Counted from the stretch's first letter, positions 11,652 to 22,157 are shown. The stretch: 64,000 bases of DNA from Rattus norvegicus (GCF_036323735.1 NC_086029.1:47480357-47544356); one strand, 5' to 3'. Notes: generated by a model from the letters alone, not told the origin. Program-made: numbers and translations.

Positions 11652-11868
11652 CTTCCCAACAGGTGGGTTGAAAACCTTTGTGGTCGAATGACCCTTTCAC
11701 AGGTGTCAAATGTTAGAAATCCTGCACATCAGACATTTATGTTCCCATCCATAACTGTAGCAAATTAGAGTTGTGAAGTAGCAGTGAAATAATTTTATGG
11801 ATGGGGGTCAGCACAACATAAGGAGCTGTATTAAAGGATCACAGTATTTGGAAGGTTGAGAACCGCTG
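11652..11868 (+). mobile_element. URR1-type hAT MITE (copy 2) with 8-bp TSD
   Basis: The core is 'ggtcgaatgaccctttcaca', 'gaagtagcagtgaaataatt' and the end 'gttgagaaccgctg'. Flanking 8-mers are gtctaaga (11644-11651) and atctaaga (11869-11876). They match at 7 of 8 positions and fit the nTCTAnnn-like preference of Charlie hAT elements. Confidence 0.8.
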
Positions 11869-12009
11869 ATCTAAGATAACTCCTCACAGGTCACTAGCCA
11901 TGGCCTTGGCCACTCACTTCTCTGGCAACTTCTGTCCCTCGCCGTGTGATCAGTTTTTGTTTGTCATGTTGAGAGTATTACGTAGCCCACACTGACTCTG
12001 AATTCTGTA

Positions 12010-12100
12010 ATGAATACTATATAGCTAAGGGTGACTTTGAGCTTCTGATATTTGTACCTCCACTTCCTGAGTGCTGGGGCTTATGCTGCCTTACCTGGTT
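12010..12100 (-). mobile_element. B1-like fragment
   Basis: 'ctatatagctaagggtgactttg' in parts, then 'cctgagtgctggggcttatg', resembles a degraded reverse-complement B1. Weak. Confidence 0.35.
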
Positions 12101-12588
12101 TATGTCCTCCTAGGGATCAAATGCAAGGCTTCATGCACGGGCAAGCACTCTCCTGACAGAGCTTCTGTCCTGGTCTGCCATGACACCAGGCAGTCCATCT
12201 TTCCAATTCCACCTCTGACAGTACCCCAGGGAGGGCACTGATGGCAGCTTTCCAGAGTCTCTGACCTGGGATACAATGCCTACTTGGGGCCCAACGTCGT
12301 AATGTAAGGGTTTGATGCTGGAAGCTACCACACTCTCGTGACGTATTCATGACCCTGTCATCGTTGCAGTTGGCTCTGTTGGAACCCACATCAGCCCTGT
12401 TCAGTGTGGGAGAGGATTGTATCATGGCAGGAGCAGAGGTCACCATTCTGTCTTCTGAGTCACCCTTCCCTCCATGTTAACAATAACTGATGATTGCTGT
12501 GGAACTCTGTTTCTCAGAACCTGGGAATGAGGGAAGAGCTGTCCATCCCTTCCCAAGCTCTAATCCAGCCTAGCTAGGGCAAGCGCAT
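12100..12588. other. Unassigned sequence
   Basis: A 109-codon minus-strand frame (12117-12446) crosses this stretch but has no recognisable domain. No exon is supported. Confidence 0.45.
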
Positions 12589-12589
12589 C

Positions 12590-12870
12590 ACTGGGGGTTT
12601 TATAGGCATTGTCTCTCTAGCACATGTGCCCCAGGCTCACTGAACTCACTGTGTAGTGGAGGACCCTGAATTACAGACCTTCCTGCTTCTTCCTTCCCAG
12701 TTATGAGCTTATAGGCACAAGCCATCATCCCTCATTGATGTAGTACTGGGCTTATAGGCACAAGTCACCATCCCTCATTGATGTAGTACTGGGCTTATAG
12801 GCACGAGCCACTGTCCCTCATTGATGCAGTGCTGGGGACCCGAGCCATGTTCCAGGCTCTCCACAGTGTC
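12590..12870 (-). mobile_element. B4/B1-type SINE carrying a 43-bp triplication
   Basis: A reverse-complement B1-like body ('actcactgtgtagtgg', 'cttataggcacaagcc') runs into an ID-like tail ('gtgctggggacccgagccatg'). The distal B1 part is triplicated: 43-bp units start near 12705, 12748 and 12791, each with 'cttataggcac' and 'tccctcattgatg'. Confidence 0.55.
12705..12833. repeat. 43-bp tandem triplication
   Basis: Three consecutive units with period exactly 43 bp ('gggcttat' at 12748 and 12791). They differ by only a few substitutions, so the duplication is much younger than the SINE that contains it. Confidence 0.9.
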
Positions 12871-13111
12871 TTTGATCTATAGGTATTCTACACATCTACA
12901 CAACTAGATGGCAATTCTTTCCATCATGATTGTTGACGTCTTTCTCTTGCTAAAACAGACCTTTGTCCCACTGTGGTCGTGTAAGTACTCATATAATTTT
13001 CAGACATCTATGAATTGTTTGCACTTAAACACTTCTTTTTATCCATGAGTGTGTGTGTATAGATAGATAATGTGTGTCTACAAACATACTGTCTTTTCTA
13101 GAGTATTTCAA

Positions 13112-13140
13112 TATGGGACTGGAGAGATGGCTAGCAGCAT

Positions 13141-13200
<60 letters not shown>
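13112..13200 (+). repeat. B2 head fragment with (AC)n
   Basis: 'gggactggagagatggctag' is the first 20 bp of a B2/B3 head. It is followed at once by about 28 AC units (13145-13200). Confidence 0.85.
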
Positions 13201-13201
<1 letters not shown>

Positions 13202-13484
13202 AGTGCTATTGCTAGAGTAAACTTACCAGTTTAGTAATGTCAAAACCCACAAGCGCCAGGCTTGGTCATTTCGTGCCCATTCATTCCTGGCTTTACCAGT
13301 GAGGTACAACTTTTTAATAGATTTTTTTTTTAAACTATAGCTCTCCACTTCTCTCTCTCTCTTCTCTAATAGAGCAACTGCTCCTCTGACCTCCACATGG
13401 GGCATTTGTGTGTACGCACACATGAACAGTATAAACAAAAACAAATGGAATTAAAGGTTGGCCAAATAGAGTGGTGTTGCTTGA

Positions 13485-13680
13485 AATGGTCATCAAGTTT
13501 TTTTTCTCCAAATTGATCTGAAGAGTCACCACTATCCCAATCAAAATTCCAGGCAGCTTTTCTGTCAAGTCTGTCAAGGTGATGGCAAGGGTTTTGTTTT
13601 TTATAGAAATGCAAATTTGAGAGATGTTTTAAGAATATTCAAAACTATTTTGAAAGAACAAAGTTGGCACAGTGACACTA
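13485..13680 (+). mobile_element. L1 ORF2 fragment
   Basis: Sense L1 ORF2 tokens occur in the correct order: 'caaattgatctgaagagtc', 'cccaatcaaaattccaggca', 'tttgaaagaacaaagttgg'. This is the late-ORF2 stretch that follows the reverse transcriptase. The frame is broken. Confidence 0.7.
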
Positions 13681-13994
13681 TCCAATTCTGAATTTTTCTG
13701 TAAACACAGACAGAGTAACTGAGATGGCGCATGTCTGTAGAGAGTGAGGCAACATGTCATTGCATGGAATCGGGACTCAGAAATAGATCCTGCTGGCTCC
13801 TGTGTTGGGAAGCGTTGCAAAGGTGGTTGGGAAAGCAGAGAGACCTGGCTATTTCTACCAGTGCCAGTGAGCAACTCTGGCGCCCACAGGACAGTGAACC
13901 TCAAGGTAGTTCCCACCTGGATATAGCCTGATTGAACCGGATCCTCTGCACACAAATGTAACATGTATAGAAGAACACAATGAGATGACTTCCA

Positions 13995-14465
13995 GGAAAA
14001 GCTTTGAAATAAGAAAGTAACCCAGGTAAAGGCTAAGAACAGATTCCAGATGGAGTGATGTCAGAGCCCGACAGACTCCGAAACATGCCCCAGACCTTAG
14101 CACAACCTCGGCCACATCAGAGCCATCATAACCTAGGAGTCCGGCATGGAGACCCCAGCGCCTGCCACAACAAAGACCCAATCCATCATAGGCCACAGTT
14201 CTAGAGAGTTCCCTAAATATACCTACCTTGCTTTCTTGGCTTCTGAAGCTCTGCTTATTGCTAACCGTTCTTGCTAATGGACATGTGTCAAACCAGAATG
14301 TGGTTTTTGTGCATAGAGATCTAAGAGCTAGAAGGCTCGGGGCTACGTGGTTTGGTGCAACCAGGAGCTCGTTTGGCGTTAAGTCAGTCTCCGTGTTCTC
14401 TGGCGGGGATACCTCACACGACACAGTGTTCGGAATTGTTAGTGCACAGATTGAAACCACAATAT
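13995..14465 (+). mobile_element. Possible solo LTR of an endogenous retrovirus
   Basis: Non-coding segment with a TATA-like 'ctaaatatacc', then 'ttgctttcttggcttctg' and the LTR-like phrases 'aaggctcggggctacg' and 'ctccgtgttctctggcgggg'. There are no flanking viral genes and I found no clean TSD. A 201-codon minus-strand frame (13855-14460) spans it but has no viral or host domain. The LTR call is tentative. Confidence 0.35.
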
Positions 14466-14499
14466 AATAGTGCTTAACATTTAATTATTTGTTTATTTT

Positions 14500-14705
14500 T
14501 CTAGGCCCTCTCAGGCTGGTCTTGAATTTGTTTGTACCTGAGGGTGACCTCGAACTCTTGATTTTCCTGCCTTCCCCAGTGCTGGGCTTATAGGCACGCA
14601 CCGTCACACCCACAGTCACACCCAGTTTTGAGCCATGCAGAGGACTTAGCCAAGGGCTCTCTGTGTGCTAGGTAAGTCCAGTTATGTAGTAATCTACACT
14701 CCAGC
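14500..14705 (-). mobile_element. B4-type (B1+ID composite) SINE
   Basis: A reverse-complement B1 body ('tgacctcgaactcttgattt', 'cccagtgctgggcttatagg') is followed by an ID-like tail ('cttagccaagggctctctgt'). That order is B4. Confidence 0.6.
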
Positions 14706-14863
14706 TCCTCTCCCTCCTTCAAAAAGAACTTGAGCAGGTCTCATGAGCCCAGGCTGGCTTTGAACTCCAGATATTTCTGCACCCACTTCCCAAGTGTGTG
14801 ACCACCTCCTTCCTTCTACTGTATTGATTTAATTTGTATATTAGGGCTTTCCCCCTCCCCTCC

Positions 14864-14865
<2 letters not shown>

Positions 14866-14900
<35 letters not shown>
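14866..14900. repeat. (GT)n microsatellite
   Basis: About 17 GT units directly after a C-rich run (ccccctcccctcccc). Confidence 0.95.
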
Positions 14901-14901
<1 letters not shown>

Positions 14902-14967
14902 TATATCCCTATATCCTTGGAGAATGGCTAGAACTATAGATGCAGCAGCAGATGACGTTAAGGATGT

Positions 14968-15086
14968 GTAGTACATGCCTTTAATCTTAGCCCTAAGTGG
15001 GCAGAAGTGGGCAGATATCTGAGTTCAAGGCCAGCCTGGTCTACTAGTGAGCCAAGGCTACACAGTAAGACCCTGTCTCAAAAAAC
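14968..15086 (+). mobile_element. B1 SINE with a 10-bp internal duplication
   Basis: Plus-strand B1: 'acatgcctttaatcttagcc', 'gagttcaaggccagcctggt', 'aagaccctgtctcaaaaaa'. The 'aagtgggcag' segment is duplicated in tandem. Confidence 0.85.
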
Positions 15087-15742
15087 AAACGGAAGGGAAT
15101 GTGGAGACCACCTCTCTTACAGTCATAGGCACGCACAAATATAAACTTGGTAAAAAGTGGCACACATGCTCTCAAGACTAGTTAGTCATCTACATACACA
15201 TGGTAATTTTACCATCATCATTACTACTGATGTTAGGGACTGAACCTAGAGTCTCACACATGCTGTTCATGTGTCCTACCCCCAGCCATCAAATAACTTA
15301 CACTTACCACTTACTATAGAATTATCAACATACAGGTAGCACTGTGAAATTACCAAAATTATAAAAAAGAAAAAAAAAATCAAGTCGCGCTGTTTTTTTT
15401 TTTCCCTTAAGGTTAGGGTGGATGCCCTCTTTTGGTTCAGGATAGCTCTGTGGGTCATCTCTGTCGAGCCCATCGTCTGAGGACTTGCCTCAGAGACGCT
15501 GTCTTTTGGCCAAACCTAGGTGATGCGGTGTGAGGAACCCTCCGTACAAGGTGCCTCAGCCTGGGCATCCATGCAAGGAATGTCAGCAGAGTGCACAGTG
15601 TGGACCTTTGGCAAGCTCAGGAACCCATGCGGTTTCAGGCTGATGAGAATTGTGCAAGTATGACAACCTTCCCCTGGAAACTGGCAACACTCGGGACTTG
15701 ATACCTGCCAGGTACCCTGAGCCTCTGCACACACACCCTTAC

Positions 15743-15905
15743 CTGATCTGAGTTCCTGCAGCAGCCCAGGGAGCCGCGCCCTGCGAGGCACGCAGCGGCG
15801 GCCACAGCGCCCCCTGGTGGGGATGCTGCGCACCGGCCGGCGTAGGACGCAGCCTCTGCAGGCAACCAAGGTCCTCTGCGCGTGCGTGCGCCCCCGCTTG
15901 ATTTT
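15743..15905 (-). promoter_or_regulatory. CpG-rich block: candidate non-coding first exon/promoter
   Basis: The densest CpG stretch noticed in this part of the window. On the minus strand it ends in a consensus splice donor: exon ...ATCAG followed by GTAAGGGT (intron begins at 15742 and runs to lower coordinates). No ATG occurs on the minus strand between about 15905 and the donor, so it would be a 5' UTR or lncRNA exon. It contains a CTCF motif. There is no TATA box, as usual for CpG promoters. The first-exon reading is inference. Confidence 0.4.
15805..15820 (-). promoter_or_regulatory. CTCF-binding motif
   Basis: The plus strand reads CAGCGCCCCCTGGTGG, whose complement CCACCAGGGGGCGCTG is the canonical CTCF core. 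The site lies in a CpG-rich context and its motif points along the minus strand. Methylation of its CpGs would be expected to reduce binding. Confidence 0.85.
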
Positions 15906-16072
15906 TGCTTTCAGAGAAAAAAGTAGAACTAGGTTTGGTTCACAGCAAGTTTCAAGCCCGTTGGATCTTGAGACATTCTGATACTGTCGCACCCTGGTCT
16001 AGTGACGTTGGTTACATGGGTGGGAAGGGCGGAATCTTCTCCCAGCAAGTCAGGGAGGGTAATGAGGTTTTT

Positions 16073-16166
16073 TGTCGTCCCCCCCTCCCCCCCGGAACTG
16101 GGGTCAGAACCTAGGGCCTTGCGCTTGCTAGGCAAGCGCTCTACCACTGAGCTAAATCCCCAACCC
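16073..16166 (-). mobile_element. ID SINE with perfect 16-bp TSD
   Basis: Reverse-complement ID element: 'gctaggcaagcgctctacca', 'ctgagctaaatccccaaccc'. It is flanked by the identical 16-mer GGGTAATGAGGTTTTT at 16057-16072 and 16167-16182. The tail is short and C-rich. The perfect TSD points to a young, probably rat-lineage insertion. Confidence 0.95.
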
Positions 16167-16284
16167 GGGTAATGAGGTTTTTAGGGTGACACTGGCTTAC
16201 GGTTCAGGTCGAGCCATTTCTGTTACCCCAAACTTTTAACATCACCTCCTAGTCCTTACACTTTTTACTAGCCTTCCAAGCCAT

Positions 16285-16470
16285 CCTTTTTTAAAAAAAA
16301 CTTAATTGTATTATTTTACGTGTATAGGTGTTTTGTTTGTGTATGCCTGCATCATGTGCCTAGATGCCCGCAGTCAGAATTGGGTAACGGATTCCCTGGA
16401 ACAAGAGTTACAAACATTTGTGAGACTAGGAATTTTACCCAGATCCTCTGAAAGAGCTTTTCCAACGCAC
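16285..16470 (-). mobile_element. B3 SINE, diverged
   Basis: Reverse-complement pattern: 'gtatgcctgcatcatgtgcc', 'gattccctggaac', 'gattttacccagatcctct'-like and a degraded head. Confidence 0.5.
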
Positions 16471-17448
16471 AGCGGACACTGACTGAGGTGGCTATGCCCT
16501 ACTGGAACTTCACAGCTACTCCAGTCTGACAGTCTTCCAGGATCTCCACGGGGCAATGAGGCAGGAAATTTATGGCTTGGCCTGATTAATGGGCCAAGCA
16601 GTTAGGAGTTGGTTGCCAGGCTAGTCGCATAATTTAACGTTTCCAGGCAGGAGAAGAGGCCTCTAACTCACACCTTTCAAGGGCTCTGGGAGCAGGAGGT
16701 GCAGGGGATCATTGAGACATCTATGCTCCTCCAAGCCCTGGTGTCCTCCTGTGTCGCCTCCCACTGCAGCCACAGAACAAGCTATCTGAATGAGTCCACA
16801 CAGGAAAAGGTAAGAAAGACATCGCTTTCCAGCCGGTGCTTCCTTGGTTTCTCGCCAGTGGGGCTTGGTATATACTCGACAAGCTCTCACTCTGCTCCCA
16901 GCCCAGGGAAGTGGAATCTCCCCAGGAAAGCAGTTTTCAGGGGTGGGGGTGGGGGCAGCAGACAAAGTGTCTACTTTGAAAGGCAGGAGTGACAGAAGAG
17001 ACACAGTTCTTTCCCATGGAGTTATGCAGTTAGACTCCTCCCCCTACCTCCCCTCCCCGCAGCCCCCTTCCAGTGAAGTCTGAACAGATTGTCTTGGGGG
17101 CTTGAAAGTCTGTATTTTTTTTTTTTTTTGCATTTATGACAATCATGTTTTAGTGTTTTCCAGCATCTGGAACTAAGATTTGTTTTATATGCTTTATCTC
17201 AAATTCTAACTATTTGAGTATTTGGGCTGCCTTCATCTTCCTGCAACTGAGTAACGACTGTCCCTGACAGGGTCCCTCCCTTTTTCCGTTCCTCTCCCCT
17301 ATCTTTTACACATGACTTCTAGCCTGGGCTGATCCTCAGCCTCAGCCCCTGTTCCTCTTATTCTTTACACTTTAAAATAATCTGTAAACGGCGTCTGGAG
17401 ACTTAATATGACTTACCAACCCTTCCTTAAAAATGAACCCATCCAAGG
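16470..17448. other. Unassigned sequence
   Basis: No repeat or exon recognised. It includes a 'ggggtgggggtgggggcagc' G-rich run near 16940 and a T17 run near 17115. Confidence 0.5.
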
Positions 17449-17449
17449 C

Positions 17450-17560
17450 TAGGTTGTGCAATGGGTAGAGGTGCTTTTTGCAAACCTGAAGATCTGAGCT
17501 CTATCCCCGAGATACTCATGGAAGAAGGGGAAAATGGACTCCTTCTACTTGCCCTCTGAC

Positions 17561-17592
<32 letters not shown>
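17450..17592 (+). mobile_element. tRNA-derived SINE with (CA)n tail
   Basis: 'ttgtgcaatgggtagaggtg', 'gaagatctgagctctatccc' and 'gccctctgacctacacacac'. The CA run (17563-17591) sits where the tail begins. Confidence 0.65.
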
Positions 17593-17593
<1 letters not shown>

Positions 17594-18139
17594 TGCAAAG
17601 AAATGAACCCCTCTGTCACATAATGGATAGAACTGGCAGTTTCAGGTCGGTCCTCCCTTATTAAAACATTCCCAAATGCAAACATTTTATATAGAATTAA
17701 AAGTAGACTCGAAGGACGTTGATTGCTTTTTTGGATAAAATTCCCAGACATAACACACTCTCCTTCAGAAGAATGCAGTGTTGGTCTTTCCCAGCCATGA
17801 CTTCCCTGCTTTCTTACTTTTGTGCTCTGAGAAGCTGATCCAGGCACCCCGAAGTCAGTGGAGGAAGAGGGGGGCAAGCTACAGGCGGCAGAGAAAGAGC
17901 AGCTGGACAGAGGCTGAGGGAGAGCTGTTAGCAAGAGTTTTCGTGTTGCCCCAGGAGGGTCCTGTGCTGGGCCTGGGGCTTGTGCTGATAACCACTGCCT
18001 CTTAGCGCCTGCTAAGAAGCCCACCATTGCCTCCTGCTGAGAATCTTGGGACTGACGTAGAAACAGTAGAATAGAAAAGTGAGAAGGGTTTTCTCGTTTC
18101 TGTATTTCACTCTATTCACTTCCTATGTGTTTTAAGTTT

Positions 18140-18265
18140 TGATTTAAATTTTTATTATGTGTCTCTGTGTAGGTATATACATGAGAGTGCAGTGTTCCCA
18201 GAGGCCATGAGAGTGTGTTGTAACTCCTGGAGCTGGAAGTTACAAGCCGTTGTGTGTAGGCATAC
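18140..18265 (-). mobile_element. B3 SINE remnant
   Basis: 'tttttattatgtgtctctgt', 'agaggccatgagagtg' and 'cctggagctggaagttacaa' match a reverse-complement B3 tail and body. Confidence 0.5.
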
Positions 18266-18379
18266 ATTTTTTTCCAACCCACTTTAATAAAGGTTCAAAC
18301 TCCCCTCTAGCCTACCACCCATCAGAGGTAGAGGAAAAGAAAGGTTATTAGACATGGAGGAAATAGACCTGTTTAGAAA

Positions 18380-18860
18380 TAGTTTTTTGGGGGGTGAGTC
18401 CAGTTTTCGTTGTCAGGATATTGGCAGTCCATAGCAGTAGCAAACAGTAGCATTCAGTAGCAAACACCAAATACGAATCAGCAGCTGCAGTCCAGTCCTC
18501 TTGGGAGCACCACACACGAACCAGCAAGGGCTGTTCAATCCAGAAGAAACTGTAAGGCTTGCCCACTGGCCGGAGGCCTCAAGGTGGCAAGAAGTCGCAG
18601 GAGCCTGAGTTCTTTGGTGAGTTTCTCTCTATGACTGTGTATAAGGAGAGCCAATGCTCACCCGCCATTAGTGAAGAATAGCAAACCAGTGCTCCAGCTC
18701 CCGCTGTCTGTTTATATCACCATCAAATGTCTGCTCCAGCAAAACAGCCTTTCAGCTGTGTGCCCCAGCAAAACCTCATTTGACATAACTGACTTCCCGA
18801 GGAAACCAGAAGGTTCCGCTTCAGTTGTGAGCCATCTGACATGGGTGCTGGGAACGGAGT
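18380..18860 (+). mobile_element. Possible ERV-derived repeat
   Basis: Phrases such as 'ggatattggcagtccatagc', 'tcaaggtggcaagaagtcgc' and 'tctctatgactgtg' resemble a mid-repetitive rodent ERV-type repeat I recall. No TSD or coding remnant is visible, so confidence is low. Confidence 0.3.
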
Positions 18861-18864
18861 GAGT

Positions 18865-21290
18865 TGGGTCTGACTAGGGTGGCCCCTGGTTAGTGTCCTC
18901 TCATGGTGCACTCTGCCTTCCTGTGACAAGCCCACAGTCCCTCTAGACATTGTCACTCTGGCTCTGGCCTTGTAGTTGGTCTGACCCCTGCCTAAGGACA
19001 TACTAGTGAATCTGTGGCCATGGTGTCAGGGACTGCTAGGGTCCCTAAGCCTCTTTTAGGGTGTGTGGTGTCTGAATGCTTCATTCATAATAATACTAAG
19101 GCTGTTCGACCTTCTTCCCTCCCGAACATTTTTTTTCCATGACTTGTGACAGAGGCTCTCGAATGCCACATAATGTCAAACTTCAAGCTTTTCTTCTGGA
19201 AAATGTAGTATTTTTCATAAGAATGTCATGTATATGGACGCTGATTTTTTTTTTTAAATTTAAACAGTTTCTCAGTTCCAATATGGTGAAGATTGAGCGC
19301 CATCTCTCATGTAAACCAAAGCTCCCCGGCGTCTTTGAAGGAGGCCCTGAGCCTGAGTTTCTCTGCTTTCCCTCTGCAGACCTTACGCCCAACCTGGCAG
19401 AAAGAAAAGGAATCATGTGAACGTCACATTTGGCCTGGGCTCAGAGTGAAGGGCTCAGCGGGTCTGCGCTCTGGGCTTGCTTGGACTCCACAGTAGAGCG
19501 ATCTCATTGGCGTGAAGCCTTGATGGTCCCCTGCTCTGACTCCCTTGGGTCCTTTCAAGACACTCTGCTTAACAGATCCTGTGACATACCGGGGAGACAC
19601 ACACGATGTGCTATACGCAACGTGAAGCAGAACAAACGGCCCAAGGTGAGACTATTTGTATAGCAATAGACAGTAACAGGGTAGGGCGGTCCTAACCCAG
19701 TATGCTTGGTGTCTCTGTAGAAATGGGACTAGAGCTGCCTGGAAGAGCTTGTGTGGAGAGGAGGCAGACATCGGGGTGCAGCTCCAATCCAGGAACTAAA
19801 ACTTGGCAGTGACCTGGCCTAGATGGTGGGTCTGGTGCCTCGGAGGGCATGCCCCTGCTGATAAGTCAAGTCAGATCTGAAGCCCCCAGAACTGTTAAAG
19901 GGGACAATTCTGTTACTTAAATCCTGAGACCAGGAAGCCAGTGTCGATGCTGGTCTTGCCTGCCACAGAGAAGTTCTCGTTGGAGAGGTTGTCTGTTAGT
20001 CCCACTCCTTCCTGTGCAGGGAAGGACAGCCTTCAGATGGCGTTGGTGGGAATGCTTTCAGCCCAATGCCCGGAAGACTATTGGAAGCTTCTTCCTAGGC
20101 TGTGGGCTAACTCTGACACAGCCCGGCCAGCTCTAGAGAGCTGATTTACACAGATCTCATGATCCGTCCCCACAGAGCTACCATGATAGCCTGGGTCACG
20201 GCTCTGGGAGGCTGCAGGCCAACCAGGGGCAAGCCTTACCCTTAACTCTGGGAGCTCATAAGTGGGACATAGTTCCAAACTCTGCATCACCGTTTGTGTA
20301 GCTTTGTGGGGAGGTCCTTCAAAGGCACCCCCGAGTCTTTGTGTGCCGGCTGCAAACAAGTTATTCTGTGCCCGCAAGGCTGTGCTGGAAGGAGTGCTAG
20401 TGTTTTATGGCTGGTATCCTGGAGGACTGTTGGGTTGGGGGAGAAGATGAGTTTAACAATAGAAAGCTGAAATTAGCCAAGCATGGGTTTGTTCTAGAAG
20501 GCATCAATTACCACAGCAACCACACGCCCCAGATTCTCCAGGGCAGGCTCAGTTAGTGAATTCTGACTTGTTTCAGAAAATAGGCTCTGGGGAGTGTCTA
20601 CTGGGATTTAACATTACACAGATCTGTGTTGCCACTGACACCTCCATTCATAGCTGCAAACAAACTCCATGTCATGACTCTGACTTTTGTTATGGGAAAA
20701 AAAATAGTCATTCCGGCCTGATCCCCTGGGCTGTGGTCCTGTCCTGTGGTTGAGAACCAGTCTCGAAGAATTAGGAAGGTGTTTGTTGAATGCAGGGCTC
20801 TGGAAGTCTAAGGTGGGAGGCCCCCCTAAGTTTTTGGCCTAAGGTTTTGTAGGATATAAACCGGAGGAGTTAGCTGTCTAGGCTCTACTGTACTTGGTTC
20901 AGACTGCGTTCCAGAGGGCTGCAGGGCACAGGCGTGTGACCCGCTCTTTCTTCTGTGTCAGGCATGCAGGTGCTGCTTGGTGTGTGCTGAAAGGGTGCAT
21001 CAGGGTCTGAAGGACCAGAGAGATGGAGCGCTCCCATGAGGGACACAGGGAGCTGCTGCTGTCAGCCGGAAACTCAGGGATACGTCTAGGGCCGAGAAAC
21101 TCATTTCCCATTTTCTGCAGATGACATAGAGACCAAGAATCTAGGAATCAAGGACTGTGAAGGTGGGGGAACCTCCCTGCACTGATGGATGGCCACTTTA
21201 GCATTAGAAATCAATATTCTCCTCACTTTAACTTTTGCTGCAAATATTTGCGGTTTTGCATTTAGAAGGGGAAAGGGACATTTGATCCGG
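18865..21290. other. Unassigned sequence (~2.4 kb)
   Basis: The longest stretch in the first third with no repeat I recognise. Open frames of 60-100 codons occur on both strands, with no family resemblance. Confidence 0.5.
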
Positions 21291-21296
21291 GCACGG

Positions 21297-21495
21297 CTCT
21301 CACGCCTTTGGGGTTGAGTGGCCCTTTCATAGTGGTCTCCAGGACCATCGGAAAACAAATATTTACGTTCTGATTCATAGCAGTAGCAAAACTACAGTTA
21401 TAAAGTAGCAACGAAAATAACTTTATGATTGGGGGTCACACAATGCAAGGGACTGTATTAAAGGGCCGCAGGGTTGGGAAAGTTGAGAACCACTG
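21297..21495 (+). mobile_element. URR1-type hAT MITE (copy 3)
   Basis: 'ccatcggaaaacaaatattt', 'gtagcaacgaaaataacttt', 'gtattaaagggccgcagg' and the end 'gttgagaaccactg' followed by 'ctctaggg'. It is the best-preserved internal sequence of the four copies; the 5' end is shortened. Confidence 0.85.
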
Positions 21496-21636
21496 CTCTA
21501 GGGAATTAAAAACAATTATTAAAACTTTTATACAGTATATTTTGATTACTTTATTCCTCTCCCTCAACTTCTCCCAGATCCTCTCCACCTCCCACCCAAC
21601 CAACCGCATGTTTTCTCTTTCTTTAAAAATAACCCT

Positions 21637-21726
21637 GGGGTTGGGGATTTAGCTCAGTGGTAGAGTGCTTGCCTAGCAAGCTCAAGGCCCTGGGTTCTGT
21701 CCCCAGCTCCAAAATAAAAGAAAAAA
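21637..21726 (+). mobile_element. ID SINE with 11-bp TSD
   Basis: 'ggggttggggatttagctca' starts the element, box B is 'gggttctgtcc', and it ends in an A-rich tail. The flanking direct repeat is AAAAATAACCC (21625-21635 and 21727-21737). Confidence 0.95.
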
Positions 21727-21965
21727 AAAAATAACCCCACCCAAGTAAAACAACATACAAAAAAAGTAAAAAACAAAACAAAACAAAATCCCCTCCCCCT
21801 CAAAAAAAAAAAAAAAACAACCCAATAAGGAAAAAATACCCAAACAACAATATTCAACACATAAAACATGGAAGTCTGTTTTGCCTTGGCCAAGTACTCC
21901 TAGGCAAGGGGTCTGCCCTGGAGTGTGGTTGATGTAGCCACTGTCACTCCTTTGAGGACCCCTTC

Positions 21966-22056
21966 CTACCCCCCTCCCCCCCAGAGCTGGGGACCAAATC
22001 CAGGGCTTTGCATTTGCTAGGCAAGCGCTCTACCACTGAGCTAAATCCCCAACCCC
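21966..22056 (-). mobile_element. ID SINE with TSD
   Basis: Reverse-complement ID: 'gctaggcaagcgctctacca' and 'gctaaatccccaacccc'. TTGAGGACCCCTTC (21952-21965) and TTGAGGACCCTTC (22057-22069) flank it. It lies about 330 bp from the opposite-strand ID at 21637, making an inverted ID pair. Confidence 0.93.
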
Positions 22057-22101
22057 TTGAGGACCCTTCTCAACACCTATCACTTGAGATAGCTTCCTGG
22101 T

Positions 22102-22157
22102 CAGGGCGGGGCTTTCGGCTCAGGGGCGGGGCTTTCAGCTCAGGGGCGGGACTTGGG
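22102..22157. promoter_or_regulatory. Three tandem GC boxes (~21-bp period)
   Basis: 'gggcggggctttcggctca', 'gggcggggctttcagctca' and 'gggcgggacttgggttca' form three near-identical units. Each has a consensus Sp/KLF GC box. An array in phase with two helical turns resembles a minimal promoter module, but no exon is visible next to it. Confidence 0.7.

Noticed and set aside
13855..14460. 201-codon minus-strand open frame
   Set aside because: It overlaps an LTR-like segment, shows no domain, and nothing nearby looks like splice-linked exons.
16073..16166. tRNA gene
   Set aside because: The tRNA-Ala-like head is that of an ID SINE with tail and TSD; it does not fold into a full cloverleaf with an anticodon arm. 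The same applies to the other four ID copies.
18865..21290. Hidden multi-exon gene in the long repeat-free stretch
   Set aside because: Frames are short, lack domains and show no consistent acceptor-donor pairs; comparative data would be needed.
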